Of a stretch of 34,995 nt of DNA, positions 25,976 through 34,963 are shown one piece after another. Location: positions 1 to 34,995 of the forward strand of contig JAQBUI010000045.1 of assembly GCA_027624035.1 (NCBI GenBank). The letters run 5' to 3'. This DNA comes from Pseudomonadota bacterium (GTDB taxonomy: Bacteria; Pseudomonadota; Gammaproteobacteria; Pseudomonadales; Azotimanducaceae). Under the pieces are notes generated by a model. That model worked only from the letters and a program-made list of their open reading frames with translations, ran no database searches and was not told the DNA's origin. The translations under genes were made by a program, and so were the position numbers. Numbering within the stretch: the stretch's first letter is position 1; every line of letters starts with the position of its first letter.

Positions 25976-28096
25976 ATGCTGACCGATGAACTCAAGTCTG
26001 AGATTCAGGGCGCTTACAGTCGACTGCTGGAAGCGCGCGGGTTTCGAGCGCGTCGCTGTCAGAAATTGATGATTGCCGAGATCGCCCGCACACTCGGGGA
26101 TATCGAGTCCGACGATGAGGGGCATCGGTTGCCTGGAGCGAATACCACCGTCGTCGAGGCCGGTACCGGAACAGGCAAGACCATCGCGTACGTGTTGGCG
26201 GCACTGCCCATTGCCAGGGCGCTGGGCAAAAAGCTGGTGTTGTCTACTGCCACTGTAGCGTTACAGGAACAAATCATGTATCTGGACCTGCCGGCGATCC
26301 GCAGCCATGCCAATCTGGATGTAACCTTTGCCCTGGCCAAGGGAAGGCGCCGCTATCTCTGTCTGTCCAGGCTCGACGCCGCGCTGAACTCGGCGGTTTC
26401 ATCGGGCGATTCACTGTCACTGTTCGACGAGGAATATCCGGAAGATCTGGATCTGGCCCTGTACCAGGAGATGATTGATCGTCTTGGGAAGGGTGATTGG
26501 AACGGCGACCGCGATGACTGGCATGAAGAAATACCCGCCCGCTCCTGGGCGCCGGTCAGCATTGATCACACCCGTTGTACCCACCGGCAGTGTTCTCACT
26601 ATAGCAACTGCGTCTTTTTTCGGGCCCGTGAGCAAATTCATCGTGTGGACATCATTGTGACCAACCACGATCTGGTCCTGGCTGACCTGATGATGGGGGG
26701 TGGCGCTGTACTGCCTGCACCGGAAGATGCGATCTATGTATTCGATGAAGGTCATCACCTGCCGGATAAGGCCATATCGCATTTTTCCGGTTTCTTCCAG
26801 CTCAGGGCGACCCAGCGATGGCTTGGTCAGATTCAGCCAAGCCTCGGCATGTTGCGGGCGTCCACCGGGCTGCTTAACGACACGGTATCTGACGCCATCC
26901 AGGCGTCCGTGGCGGACCTGGCCGGAGATCTGGAGTCGGTGTTACCCCTCATATCTCAAGCCGAAGAAGCGGCCGTGCCGGCGGACGGACGCAACACCTA
27001 TCGATATCCACGGGGTATTGTGCCCGTCTCGCTGCGAGATCATGCGCGGACGCTCGCCGGCGACTTCTCGAAGCTAGGCAGGCTGTTGACGGAACTGGAA
27101 GATCGTCTCAAAGAGGCGCTGGAAGAGGCTGCGCCAACGGAGAAAGATGGCATTGAACAATGGCTGCCGGTCGTCTCCGGCATGGCGGCACGGGTCGAGT
27201 CCGCGGTGAACCTCTGGTGCCGGTATCGTGACGAAGACGCAGCCGATCTTGCGCCCCATGCCCGTTGGCTGGTATTGAGCAGTGCTGATACCGTGGCAGG
27301 TGAGGAAGCCGAAATCGCCTTGCACGCCAGCCCGATTTCTGTGAGTCACACGCTGGATGATCTGCTCTGGTCACGCAGTTTTGGCGTCGTGATCACATCT
27401 GCGACGCTGTCCGTGGGCGGTGACTTCGCGAGGTTCCGGGGACGATCCGGGATAGGACCCCAGAACCCGTGTACCTCACTGCCAAGTCCTTTCAATTTCC
27501 GTGAGCAGGGTGTCCTGCGGGTGCCGGCCATGGCGTCAGATCCGGGCAGTGCCGATGAACACACCGCGGAGATCGCTGGTATGCTGCCCGCCCTGGTGCA
27601 GCATGATCGTGCGTCGCTGGTGCTGTTTACCAGTTGGCGGCAGATGTTGGGCGTCATGGCACGGCTGGACGATGGGTTTTCATCACGGGTTCTGAGGCAG
27701 GGGATTCTGTCGCGATCAGAGATTGTCAGGACGCACAAGGATCAGGTTGACGCTGGTCATCCGAGCTGTATTTTTGGTCTGGCGAGCTTCGCAGAGGGCA
27801 TCGATCTTCCCGGTGACTATTGTGATCATGTGGTGATCTGCAAGATCCCGTTTGCGGTACCTGACGATCCCGTCGGTGCCACGCTGGCCGAATGGATCGA
27901 ATCCCGTGGCGGCAACGCATTCTCCGAGGTGATGATTCCCGATGCGGCGCTCCGGATGGTGCAGGCCTGTGGTCGCTTGCTGCGTACTGAGACGGATCAC
28001 GGCACCATTACCATCCTGGACCGGCGACTGGTGACCCGTCGGTATGGGCAGACCCTGCTGGGTGCGCTGCCGGCCTTTCGACGGGAAATTGACTGA
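25976..28096 (+). CDS. dinG: ATP-dependent DNA helicase DinG (iron-sulfur XPD-type)
   Basis: 5'-3' DNA helicase that resolves R-loops and branched DNA. It is 706 residues. Walker A is GTGTGKT at 63-69. The four iron-sulfur cysteines are C129 (RYLCLSRL), C201, C206 and C212 (CTHRQCSHYSNC), with gaps of 72, 5 and 6, close to E. coli DinG. The DEAH-type box reads DEGHH at 257-261. Later motifs are VVITSATLSVGGDF, LVLFTSWRQMLGVM, FGLASFAEGIDLPG and the closing QACGRLLRTETDHG. It starts 15 bases after the transglycosylase stop in the same run. The related YoaA is possible, but length and cysteine spacing favour DinG. Confidence 0.92.
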   Translation: MLTDELKSEIQGAYSRLLEARGFRARRCQKLMIAEIARTLGDIESDDEGHRLPGANTTVVEAGTGTGKTIAYVLAALPIARALGKKLVLSTATVALQEQIMYLDLPAIRSHANLDVTFALAKGRRRYLCLSRLDAALNSAVSSGDSLSLFDEEYPEDLDLALYQEMIDRLGKGDWNGDRDDWHEEIPARSWAPVSIDHTRCTHRQCSHYSNCVFFRAREQIHRVDIIVTNHDLVLADLMMGGGAVLPAPEDAIYVFDEGHHLPDKAISHFSGFFQLRATQRWLGQIQPSLGMLRASTGLLNDTVSDAIQASVADLAGDLESVLPLISQAEEAAVPADGRNTYRYPRGIVPVSLRDHARTLAGDFSKLGRLLTELEDRLKEALEEAAPTEKDGIEQWLPVVSGMAARVESAVNLWCRYRDEDAADLAPHARWLVLSSADTVAGEEAEIALHASPISVSHTLDDLLWSRSFGVVITSATLSVGGDFARFRGRSGIGPQNPCTSLPSPFNFREQGVLRVPAMASDPGSADEHTAEIAGMLPALVQHDRASLVLFTSWRQMLGVMARLDDGFSSRVLRQGILSRSEIVRTHKDQVDAGHPSCIFGLASFAEGIDLPGDYCDHVVICKIPFAVPDDPVGATLAEWIESRGGNAFSEVMIPDAALRMVQACGRLLRTETDHGTITILDRRLVTRRYGQTLLGALPAFRREID

Positions 28097-28163
28097 ACCC
28101 GAGGCGAATGAGCGATCGGGAAGGCGATGATGGACAATAAACACAGAACCGACGCGTGGCGAG

Positions 28164-29045
28164 ATGATGAACAAGCAATCTGACGAACAACCCAGGCAAC
28201 GCTATGCGGAGTCGTTTCGCGCCAAAGCCCTCACGGTTGGAATCGACAGCGCACTGATTGATGGATACTACGACGCCGTGTACCGGGTCGCGCTGGCCGC
28301 AAAGTCGCGCTGGCGAGGGGCAATGATCACCATTGGAATCGGCGGAGGCCAGGGCAGTGGCAAATCGACGCTGTCCCGGATGCTGGCAGTGGTTCTTGGA
28401 GACGTGTTTGAGCTGACCGCGGAAACATTGTCGATTGACGATTTCTATCTGACCCATGAGGATCGCCAGCGTCTGGCCGCCAGGGTGCATCCCTTGCTGG
28501 CCGTTCGCGGCGTGCCGGGTACCCACGACATGGCCTGGCTGAGGCGCACCATCTCCGAACTGGCCGGGGGCCGCGCTTGTTCTGTCCCCCTTTTCAGCAA
28601 GGGTGATGACGACCGTCTTGCGCAAGGGAGGTTGGTCAAACCGACCGATGTTCTGATCCTGGAGGGTTGGTGCTGGGGTGCTCGTCCCGCTGCCCCGGAG
28701 GACCTGATTGAACCGGTCAATGAGCTTGAGGCGACCCGCGACGTGGACGGGGCCTGGCGGCAGTACGTCAACGATGCGCTTGGATCGAGTGACTATCAGG
28801 CCTGTTTTAGCAATGATCTGTCTGTTTTCCTGGCGGTGCCGGATATGGACGCCATCTTCCGCTGGCGATTACAGGCCGAGCAACAGCTTGCCGGTGGTGA
28901 CCGGGTAATGGATGCGGCAGGGATTCGCAATTTCATCATGTACTATCAGCGCATCTCGGAACGGATGCTGGCCGATCCGACAGGAGACATTGTCATTCGC
29001 CTGGGAGTGGACCACGGGATGCAGGATGTCACTATAAGTGGCTGA
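28164..29045 (+). CDS. P-loop kinase of the D-glycerate 3-kinase (GLYK) family
   Basis: A 293-residue kinase related to uridine kinase and phosphoribulokinase. The P-loop is IGIGGGQGSGKSTL at about 57-70. It is followed by LSIDDFYLTHEDRQRLA, HPLLAVRGVPGTHD, the basic PLFSKGDDDRLAQGR segment and VLILEGWCWGARP. The end has FLAVPDMDAIFRWRLQAEQQL and MYYQRISERML. This block order is that of glycerate 3-kinases of the plant/yeast type, which phosphorylate D-glycerate in photorespiration-like salvage; other small sugar acids are possible. Two start codons, at 28164 and 28167, cannot be told apart. It is 67 bases after dinG and is the last gene before the big repeat locus. Confidence 0.85.
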   Translation: MMNKQSDEQPRQRYAESFRAKALTVGIDSALIDGYYDAVYRVALAAKSRWRGAMITIGIGGGQGSGKSTLSRMLAVVLGDVFELTAETLSIDDFYLTHEDRQRLAARVHPLLAVRGVPGTHDMAWLRRTISELAGGRACSVPLFSKGDDDRLAQGRLVKPTDVLILEGWCWGARPAAPEDLIEPVNELEATRDVDGAWRQYVNDALGSSDYQACFSNDLSVFLAVPDMDAIFRWRLQAEQQLAGGDRVMDAAGIRNFIMYYQRISERMLADPTGDIVIRLGVDHGMQDVTISG

Positions 29046-29146
29046 ATAAAAAAGAATTAACCACAATGGTTACGGTTTTGGTTCAGCTTGCATTCAGTTG
29101 CTGCGCGCTAATCTGGCGTTACTTTAACGATCGGGATATTCTGCTC

Positions 29147-29590
29147 GAATGATACGAGGTGCCAGTGTGAATACTCTCTTGCACGACGACGCGTGCATGG
29201 TCCAGGCACGCTCAGGGCTTTCATGGAAGTTCTGGCCGCACGCTGTGCCGTCCGGAAAACTTCCCGACACGACAACGGCATGCCCAACCCGGGCACGCCG
29301 AGGGCTCCTAAGAAACTTGAAGCACGGCCCATATGGTCGACAAGTCAGCAAGTTTCTCAGGCGGGTCGATCCGCACGCCGGGTAGGGACGCTTTCATGGA
29401 AGTTCACTGCTACGAGGTGCCAGTGTGAGCACTTTCTTGCACGACTACCTTGCACGACTACGGCGTGCCTCAGACGGACATGCCGAGGGCTTTCATGGAA
29501 GTTCACTGGTACAAGGTGCCAGCGTGAACACTTCCCTGCACGATTACGGCGTGGCCGACCCGGGCCCGCTGAGGGCTCCTACGGTATACG
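29147..29590 (+). repeat. Dispersed repeat family, copy R5: about four to five units
   Basis: The landmark TTTCATGGAAGTTC occurs at 29219, 29392 and 29491. The 29219 unit is the near-identical partner of 18330-18430 (see R4). The 173-base gap to the next landmark is about two periods and contains an inserted palindrome (29311-29357). The 99-base gap is one period plus a perfect 13-base duplication, CTTGCACGACTAC at 29436-29448 and 29449-29461. The later units carry a diverged first half (CACTGGTACAAGGTGCCAGC-like). A hairpin GCGTGC/GCACGC lies at about 29191-29211. Confidence 0.92.
29311..29357. repeat. 47-bp palindromic insert inside the repeat array
   Basis: AGAAACTTG (29311-29319) and CAAGTTTCT (29349-29357) form a perfect nine-base inverted repeat around 29 bases. 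It interrupts the array between units and has no counterpart at the other loci. It could be a very small mobile palindrome or a hairpin made by local rearrangement. Confidence 0.75.
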
Positions 29591-29693
29591 AACGGTGCCT
29601 TGCGCGCCTTGCTGCTCGCACCAATGTGGACCCGGGTGATACCATTGTCCTGTATGACCAATTCACCGGCTATCTAAGCCTGTCGAGGGACTA

Positions 29694-30005
29694 ATGCGCT
29701 GGTTCATCCTCATGATGTTGTTGGCCGCTTCGCCGTTTTCGAGCGGAGCTTCAATGCTCGAGAAGGTGCTTGGTAACAACTCCGATGAGTCGGCGTCGCA
29801 GAAATTCCTTCCGAAGCAGCGTTCGAGTGTATCGCGCAAGGAAGTCGCGGAACTCGTCAAGCGCCGGTATGGGAACAGCCGGATTCTGAGCATTGTACTG
29901 GTCGAAGGAAAGGGCCCTGCTACGTATCGTGTCAAGATGCTGTCGGACTCCGGGGTCGTAAAGCATGTCTATGTGGATGCGGTTGATGGAGACGTCTTTG
30001 AATAG
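29694..30005 (+). CDS. Small exported PepSY-domain-like protein
   Basis: A 103-residue protein. The signal peptide MRWFILMMLLAASPFSSGAS is probably cut after the Ala-containing site near 18-19. A Ser-rich linker follows, then a PepSY-like unit: SVSRKEVAELVKRRYGNSRILSIVLVEG, then YRVKMLSDSGVVKHVYVDAVDGDV, given here as two segments. The ending VYVDAxxGxV is typical of the family. GAGGGA lies close before the ATG. It precedes a PhoPQ-like two-component pair by 93 bases. In many Proteobacteria a small PepSY gene sits at exactly this place and is thought to be a target or periplasmic modulator of the system. Confidence 0.82.
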   Translation: MRWFILMMLLAASPFSSGASMLEKVLGNNSDESASQKFLPKQRSSVSRKEVAELVKRRYGNSRILSIVLVEGKGPATYRVKMLSDSGVVKHVYVDAVDGDVFE

Positions 30006-30015
30006 GTCGCTGATG

Positions 30016-30051
30016 ACCAGGACTTCTGCCGGAGCCATCAGGACCTCTGCC
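30016..30051 (+). promoter_or_regulatory. Imperfect 15-bp direct repeat upstream of the response regulator
   Basis: ACCAGGACTTCTGCC (30016-30030) and ATCAGGACCTCTGCC (30037-30051) match at 13 of 15 positions, with starts 21 bases apart, two helical turns. It lies in the 93-bp gap between the PepSY gene and the response regulator. A regulator binding site is possible but unproven. Confidence 0.25.
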
Positions 30052-30098
30052 AGGTTCTTTTCCTCGCCCATTCCCGGGATCTGTTCAAGGGCCTTGAG

Positions 30099-30782
30099 AT
30101 GAGCAAGAGGCATCTGTTGCTGGTGGAAGACGAGAAGGAACTTCGAACCCAACTGGTCGAACTGTTGGAGCGACATCACTTTACGGTCGATGCCTGTGAA
30201 GATGGTACCCAGGGGCTGCTCTTCGGCGTGAAGTACCAGTATGACATCGCTGTGATTGATCTCGGCCTGCCAAGGCTTCCCGGCAAGGCGGTGATCGAAG
30301 GCTTGCGGAAAGAGGGCAGGGACTATCCCGTTCTGATTCTGACGGCGCGTGGAGACTGGCAGGACAAGGTCAATGGCCTTGCCGCCGGGGCGGATGATTA
30401 CCTGGTCAAACCCTTCCATGTGCAGGAGTTCCTGGCAAGGCTCGAGGCGCTGATGAGGCGCGCGACGGGTCAGTTCAAATCTGAAATGGAATTTGGCCCC
30501 CTCACGCTTGACAGCAAGGGCAAGCGGGTTGAGGTGGCTGGCCGCAAGATTGAATTGACCGCCTATGAATTCAATCTGCTGGAATACCTGATGCAGCATC
30601 CCGGTGATGTGGTGTCCAAGACGGTGCTCACCGAGCACCTCTATGATCAGGATTTTGACCGGGACAGCAACGTCATCGAGGTCTTTGTCGGCCGCCTGCG
30701 CAAAAAAATCGACCCGGACAATGAGATCCGTCCTATTGAGACGGTGCGCGGCCAGGGATATCGATTCACCCTGGAAAAATAA
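30099..30782 (+). CDS. PhoP/OmpR-family response regulator
   Basis: A 227-residue transcription factor. The receiver domain (1-120) has [10 protein letters not shown] with the acidic pair, the phosphoacceptor D54 in [36 protein letters not shown] in two segments, and the conserved Lys in [10 protein letters not shown]. The C-terminal winged helix includes [34 protein letters not shown] and [11 protein letters not shown]. The pairing with a histidine kinase that has an HSLKTP box points to the PhoP subgroup. The kinase starts four bases after the stop, so they are one operon. I leave the symbol empty because orthology to enterobacterial PhoP is not shown. Confidence 0.88.
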   Translation: MSKRHLLLVEDEKELRTQLVELLERHHFTVDACEDGTQGLLFGVKYQYDIAVIDLGLPRLPGKAVIEGLRKEGRDYPVLILTARGDWQDKVNGLAAGADDYLVKPFHVQEFLARLEALMRRATGQFKSEMEFGPLTLDSKGKRVEVAGRKIELTAYEFNLLEYLMQHPGDVVSKTVLTEHLYDQDFDRDSNVIEVFVGRLRKKIDPDNEIRPIETVRGQGYRFTLEK

Positions 30783-30786
30783 GCCA

Positions 30787-32151
30787 ATGCCCGGACTGAG
30801 GGGACCTCACAGCCTGCGCGGTCGCCTGCTGTTGAGCGCGACGCTGGTCCTTGTGATTTTTCTTGGCTTGACCGGTGTCGTTCTGGATAGCGCGTTCAGG
30901 GACAGTGCCGAGCAGTCGGTGTCAGAGCGGCTACTGCTGCATATCTATGGTCTGCTGGCCGTGAGTGACCAGGCTGATGGCGAACTGAACCTCGCGGAAA
31001 CGCTTCCGGAACCGCGTTTCAACCGGCTTGGAACCGGCGTCTATGGCATCGTCCTGGATGATGCCGCTGATGAACTCTGGCGGTCACCCTCGGCCCTCGA
31101 TCTGCCCCTGGTCGGTGAAGATCTTCGTCGCCTGGTGGCGGATATCAGGGCGGGGCGGCCGTCGTTTGGTCGAGTCCCGGATCGTGAGTACTTCTATATC
31201 GCCTATCGGGTCCTGTGGGAGGCGTCTGACGCTTCCCTGACCGCCTACACGTACCTCGTGCTTGAGAACCTCGGGCCATTTCAGAGCGAAGTGAGTGCCT
31301 TTCGTAATAGTCTGTGGGGATGGCTGATGGGGGTTGTGGTGGTGCTGGTGTTCGTGCAGGCGGTCGTCATGGGTTGGGGCCTGATCCCGCTTCGCCAGCT
31401 GGCGGATGACCTGAAGGCCATCGAAGATGGACGGCAGGATTTCCTGGGCGGTGACTATCCGACTGAAATCGAGGGGGTTACCCGGAACCTGAACCTGCTC
31501 CTGAAGAACGAGCGGCAGCAGCGCGAAAAGTATCGTACGACTCTGGCTGACCTTGCCCACAGTCTCAAGACGCCCATGGCGATCATTCGCGGGGCTGTTG
31601 CCAATGTCTCTGGAGACCCCGAGGCCGAGCGATCGCTTGGTGAACAGATTGGCAGAATGGATGAAATCATCGCCTATCAGCTGGAACGGGCCATGACGCG
31701 ATCCTCCAAACTGATCGGAAAGGCGATTGAAGTGGGTCCCGTTGTGGAACGTCTGGTGGCGGCGATTTCAAAGGTCTACCGGGACAAGGAGATGTCTTTC
31801 GACATCGATGTGGAGCAGGATGCCCGATTTTTTGGCGACGAGCGGGATTTGATGGAGCTGCTGGGTAACGTCCTCGACAATGCCTGTAAGTATGGCGCCA
31901 GGGAGGTCAGGCTGGGGATTCGACCTGAGTCGGATGTACTACACATTGTGGTGGAAGATGACGGCCGCGGGATCGACGTTGGAAGCCGTGAGGCCGTGTT
32001 GGCCAGGGGTGCCCGGTTGGACAGCCGGGAGGCCGGACATGGTATTGGTCTTGCCGTCGTGGCGGAGATCGTGGATCGGTACGGTGGAGTCATCCGGATC
32101 GATCAATCCTCGATGGGTGGCGCCAGGGTCAGCGTTCAGCTTGCTGCATGA
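30787..32151 (+). CDS. PhoQ-like sensor histidine kinase
   Basis: Inner-membrane sensor kinase of 454 residues. The first transmembrane segment is about 13-35 ([20 protein letters not shown]). The periplasmic sensor runs to about 175. The second segment is about 178-198 ([19 protein letters not shown]). A HAMP-like stretch ([17 protein letters not shown]) follows. The phosphorylated His is H258 in [15 protein letters not shown], the PhoQ-type box. The ATPase domain has [10 protein letters not shown] (N box), VEDDGRGID and [13 protein letters not shown]. The acidic patch that binds Mg in enterobacterial PhoQ is not obvious in the sensor, so the signal may differ. Its last 23 bases overlap the convergent DUF349 gene. 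Confidence 0.87.
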   Translation: MPGLRGPHSLRGRLLLSATLVLVIFLGLTGVVLDSAFRDSAEQSVSERLLLHIYGLLAVSDQADGELNLAETLPEPRFNRLGTGVYGIVLDDAADELWRSPSALDLPLVGEDLRRLVADIRAGRPSFGRVPDREYFYIAYRVLWEASDASLTAYTYLVLENLGPFQSEVSAFRNSLWGWLMGVVVVLVFVQAVVMGWGLIPLRQLADDLKAIEDGRQDFLGGDYPTEIEGVTRNLNLLLKNERQQREKYRTTLADLAHSLKTPMAIIRGAVANVSGDPEAERSLGEQIGRMDEIIAYQLERAMTRSSKLIGKAIEVGPVVERLVAAISKVYRDKEMSFDIDVEQDARFFGDERDLMELLGNVLDNACKYGAREVRLGIRPESDVLHIVVEDDGRGIDVGSREAVLARGARLDSREAGHGIGLAVVAEIVDRYGGVIRIDQSSMGGARVSVQLAA

Positions 32152-33565
32152 ATTGATCTTCCACTGCCTGCAGCCGCTCTTTCAGACAGCCATGGCCGCG
32201 GCCGAGCGGCAGTCGATGAAAATCCTCGATGGCAGATCGAAGTTGCTCCGCGTCGGAGCGCTGGTCCCGGATACCCTGACCAAGGCCTTGCCGGAGCCGC
32301 TCGAGGCGCAGCTCCATGCGCAAGGATTCGCCCTCTTGCCTCTCGATACCGGTCAGCATCTCGGCTTCAACGCACAGACGTTCTGCACGTTCCCGCACCG
32401 CCGGGGTTGAAGGTTGTTGACTGGCCTCCCGACGGGCCAGCAGGTCGGCCTCCAGGTCCGGTGGCAGACTGATGTCGCTGATCCAGGTCGATTCCGCCGC
32501 TCCCGGATCGAGCTTGCCTTCCTCAAGCATATGGCAGATCTTGACCTTTCGCTGGTATTCTCGTTTGTGCTCGTCAATCCTGGCCTGTCTTTGTTGGGCC
32601 CGGTTAGCGGCGTCCTGTGCCGCTTTCAGCTGATCGTGTTTGTGGCGTGCGAAAGCTGCGTCACAGGCGCTCCTGAACGATTTCCAGAGCTTTTGATCCG
32701 TCGCGCGATCGGTGACCCCAATCTGTTTCCAGTCCTGCTGCAGTCGCCGGGCGTACCCAATCAGAACCTGAGAGTCCTGCTCCTGATCGAGCCGGAGTTT
32801 GAGCGCGTCGATGATCTGTCGCTTGCGTTCGTGATTTCGGGTTTGTTCCTGTTCAAGTTGTTCCTGGATCGGCCGGATGGCGGCAAAGAAGCGTTTGTTC
32901 AGTGGGCGAATGGATCGCCGTGGAATATCGGTTAGCTGGCGCCAGGCCGTATGGCTTCGGTGCAGCATCGAGGCCACCTGTCGAAAATCGGTGGATTCCC
33001 ATGTGGGCCTGGTGGAACCTCCGGCATCTATCGTGGCAACTGGCGTTGCAACCATTGTGGCAACAAAGCGCTCAAGCTCCTCACAGATGGCTTCCTTTTC
33101 CCGACGGTTGGCCTCGCGCTCCTTGTCCCGGGCTGCGAAGTGAGCCGCGCAGGGTGCGTAAGCTGCATCGCTGGCCGCCTTGAAGCGAGCCCAGAGGCGC
33201 TGGGCTTCCTTTGAGTTTGAGGCTCCGAGGCTCTGCCACTCCTTGTGCATTCGTTTGATTTTTCTAGCTTTTTGTTCGAGCGCCAAACTGGATTGACCCA
33301 GAGAAATCATGCGTTCAAACAGGGCGTGCCGTTTGGGGGTGGTCACGAAGGCCTGCCAGTCCTGTAATTCATGCAGGCGCTGTGACAGTGTCCTGAACGT
33401 CTCTTTCAGGGAATCGCATAGCCGTGCCTGATGAATCTCCCTGTGCCGCTTCTCGGCCTCACGGAGCATTCCCTTATCCAGGGCTGCCTTCAGTTCGCTT
33501 ATCTGGGTCTCCAGGCGATTTGACGCCTTGTGGGGACCGCAGGAATCGTGAGCAGCGTGAATCAT
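32129..33565 (-). CDS. DUF349 repeat protein (three repeats), function unknown
   Basis: A 478-residue, highly charged helical protein with no membrane segment. Three DUF349-type repeats are visible: [20 protein letters not shown] near residue 110, [19 protein letters not shown] near 208 and [19 protein letters not shown] near 279. Each is followed by a coiled helix with basic residues. Many gammaproteobacterial relatives are about twice as long, so this may be a shortened form that lacks N-terminal repeats. Alternatively it belongs to a short subfamily. An in-frame upstream extension is not open. The gene runs into the kinase gene from the other side with a 23-base overlap. Confidence 0.82.
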   Translation of the reverse strand: MIHAAHDSCGPHKASNRLETQISELKAALDKGMLREAEKRHREIHQARLCDSLKETFRTLSQRLHELQDWQAFVTTPKRHALFERMISLGQSSLALEQKARKIKRMHKEWQSLGASNSKEAQRLWARFKAASDAAYAPCAAHFAARDKEREANRREKEAICEELERFVATMVATPVATIDAGGSTRPTWESTDFRQVASMLHRSHTAWRQLTDIPRRSIRPLNKRFFAAIRPIQEQLEQEQTRNHERKRQIIDALKLRLDQEQDSQVLIGYARRLQQDWKQIGVTDRATDQKLWKSFRSACDAAFARHKHDQLKAAQDAANRAQQRQARIDEHKREYQRKVKICHMLEEGKLDPGAAESTWISDISLPPDLEADLLARREASQQPSTPAVRERAERLCVEAEMLTGIERQEGESLRMELRLERLRQGLGQGIRDQRSDAEQLRSAIEDFHRLPLGRGHGCLKERLQAVEDQFMQQAER

Positions 33566-33615
33566 CGCCCATCCCCTGGTGTATTGGCCATGAGTTGTGC
33601 TGGTAGGTTCCGATA

Positions 33616-33657
33616 ACCGGGTCAGAGGTTCTGCCCGGTCTCGTCCGTCAGACGGAC
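33616..33657 (-). terminator. Two adjacent hairpins after the CDGSH gene
   Basis: ACCGGG/CCCGGT pair around 12 bases (33616-33639), followed by the perfect GTCCGT-CAG-ACGGAC hairpin (33643-33657). They lie 51 to 92 bases beyond the CDGSH stop on its reading strand and 50 bases before the DUF349 start. No T-run, so termination is only suggested. Confidence 0.3.
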
Positions 33658-33707
33658 ATCCGAAATATCCCTGACCACTTGCCCCGCAGCCTGTGGCCGG
33701 AAATCAG

Positions 33708-33947
33708 CTACAGGCTATTGTGCGTACCGTCACACAGGGGCTGATTCTTACTGTTCTTGCAGCCGCAGAAATATACGGTCTTGGACTCACTGGCATCGAA
33801 CTTCTTCGGGACAAACTCTGTTGTCTTGTGGGAACCATCGCAGAAGGGCTGGTTCTTGCTCTGGCCACATGCACACCAGAAATAGGACTTGCCCTGTTCA
33901 ACTTCTACGGCAAAAGGGGACTTCTGTGCAACGACAGGATCGGCCAT
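33708..33947 (-). CDS. Double-CDGSH iron-sulfur protein
   Basis: A 79-residue protein with two CDGSH sites, each binding a 2Fe-2S cluster through three Cys and one His: C25, C27, C36, H40 (CACGQSKNQPFCDGSH) and C61, C63, C72, H76 (CGCKNSKNQPLCDGTH). It has the common bacterial architecture of two sites linked by VPKKFDASESKTVYF. The role is probably redox or iron-sulfur handling in the cytoplasm; no partner is visible. The ATG at 33947 has GGAG seven bases upstream. An open frame continues to 34085 but has no homology and lies in the divergent promoter region shared with the hydrolase gene. Confidence 0.93.
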   Translation of the reverse strand: MADPVVAQKSPFAVEVEQGKSYFWCACGQSKNQPFCDGSHKTTEFVPKKFDASESKTVYFCGCKNSKNQPLCDGTHNSL

Positions 33948-34108
33948 GTTCTTACTCCATGAGAATGTGACAGAGGATAGGCGAGGGCGCCAGTACAGGT
34001 CAAGAAACGTTAGGTTCACGGGCGGCCCGGTGGCTACGAAACATCTTGAAATCATGGCCTCGTAGAGGGCTAAATGGCGGGACATTCAACAGTGAGAGGG
34101 AGTGACCG

Positions 34109-34963
34109 ATGTCGGAGATCCCGGATTGGTTCTGGCAGGCTGTGGAAACGCAAACCCGGGACGGGTCGGTCGAGGTGGATGATGTGGACATCCATTTTCA
34201 GTCCTGGAGCGATCAGGGCCAGCCCGGTCTGCTATTCGTTCACGGTCACAACGCCCATGCGCACTGGTGGGATTTCATTGCCCCCCGATACAAGGACGCC
34301 TGGCAGACCGTTGCACTGGATCTGTCCGGTATGGGCGATAGCGATCATCGGGATCAATACAGCACAGATGGTTTTGCCAGAGAGATTCAGGCTGTGGCAG
34401 ACGCAGTGGGGATGCCGGACAATACCATAGTCGTCGCACACAGCTTTGGCGGCATCATGGCGCTTCGTGCCGTGGCGTCAAATCCGGCCCGCTTCAAGGG
34501 ACTCGTCCTGGTGGATTCCGGCGTGAAGCATCCGGATGACGAGCGACCGGCCGATGTCGAACGCTGGACGAAACCCAAGATCTACCCCTCCCAGGAGGTG
34601 GCCCGGTCCCGATTTCGACTGCAGCCTCCACAACAGTGTGACAACGACTATCTGGTCCAATACATCGCTCGGAATTCTATCGATCGTATCGATGAAGGCT
34701 TTGTCTGGAAGTTTGATGACGAACTCAATGCCCGCATGACTCATACCGGGGACTCGTCAGATGACCTTCGAAATGCAACGTGCAAACTCGCGCTCATCTA
34801 TGGTGCCAACAGTGCCTCGTTCAGTGCCAGAAGCGCTGCCCATATGAAGGAACTACAGCCATCCCTGGAGGTGTACGAGATTGCCGATGCCCGTCATCAT
34901 CTGTTTCTCGATCAACCCGAGGCATTCATGGACCAGCTCTCCTCCATCCTGGAAACCTGGTGA
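34109..34963 (+). CDS. Alpha/beta hydrolase
   Basis: A 284-residue cytoplasmic hydrolase. Motifs are LLFVHGHNAHAHWWDF (oxyanion HGH), VALDLSGMGDSDH, the nucleophile elbow VVAHSFGGIMAL with Ser near residue 112, an acid in LALIYGAN or nearby, and the catalytic His in ADARHHLFLDQPEAF near the C-terminus. The cap region (about 145-215) has a KIYPSQEVARSRFRL segment. GAGGGAGTGA lies just before the ATG, a strong ribosome site. It could be an esterase, an epoxide or haloalkane-type hydrolase or a C-C hydrolase; the sequence alone does not decide. No cotranscribed partner is in the window. Confidence 0.85.
   Translation: MSEIPDWFWQAVETQTRDGSVEVDDVDIHFQSWSDQGQPGLLFVHGHNAHAHWWDFIAPRYKDAWQTVALDLSGMGDSDHRDQYSTDGFAREIQAVADAVGMPDNTIVVAHSFGGIMALRAVASNPARFKGLVLVDSGVKHPDDERPADVERWTKPKIYPSQEVARSRFRLQPPQQCDNDYLVQYIARNSIDRIDEGFVWKFDDELNARMTHTGDSSDDLRNATCKLALIYGANSASFSARSAAHMKELQPSLEVYEIADARHHLFLDQPEAFMDQLSSILETW

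Larger units (their letters stand above)
29046..29693. other. 648-bp intergenic region dominated by the dispersed repeat
   Basis: No supported gene. Open frames on both strands here are reading frames through the 87-bp repeat units, and the same peptide appears at the 18245 locus in the opposite genomic orientation. A 5-bp stem (TAACC/GGTTA at 29058-29072) with an A-run to its left would read as a weak terminator only for leftward transcription. The last 100 bases before 29694 look ordinary. Confidence 0.7.

Noticed and set aside
29046..29072. Rho-independent terminator after the glycerate-kinase-like gene
   Set aside because: The stem has only five pairs and the A-run lies on the wrong side for plus-strand termination.
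29193..29639. 148-codon plus-strand frame before the PepSY gene
   Set aside because: It reads through repeat units, the palindromic insert and the 13-bp duplication; its frame similarity to the 18240-18554 minus frame follows from the shared repeat.
33948..34085. Longer N-terminus for the CDGSH protein
   Set aside because: The extension has no homology; GGAG at proper spacing marks the ATG at 33947.
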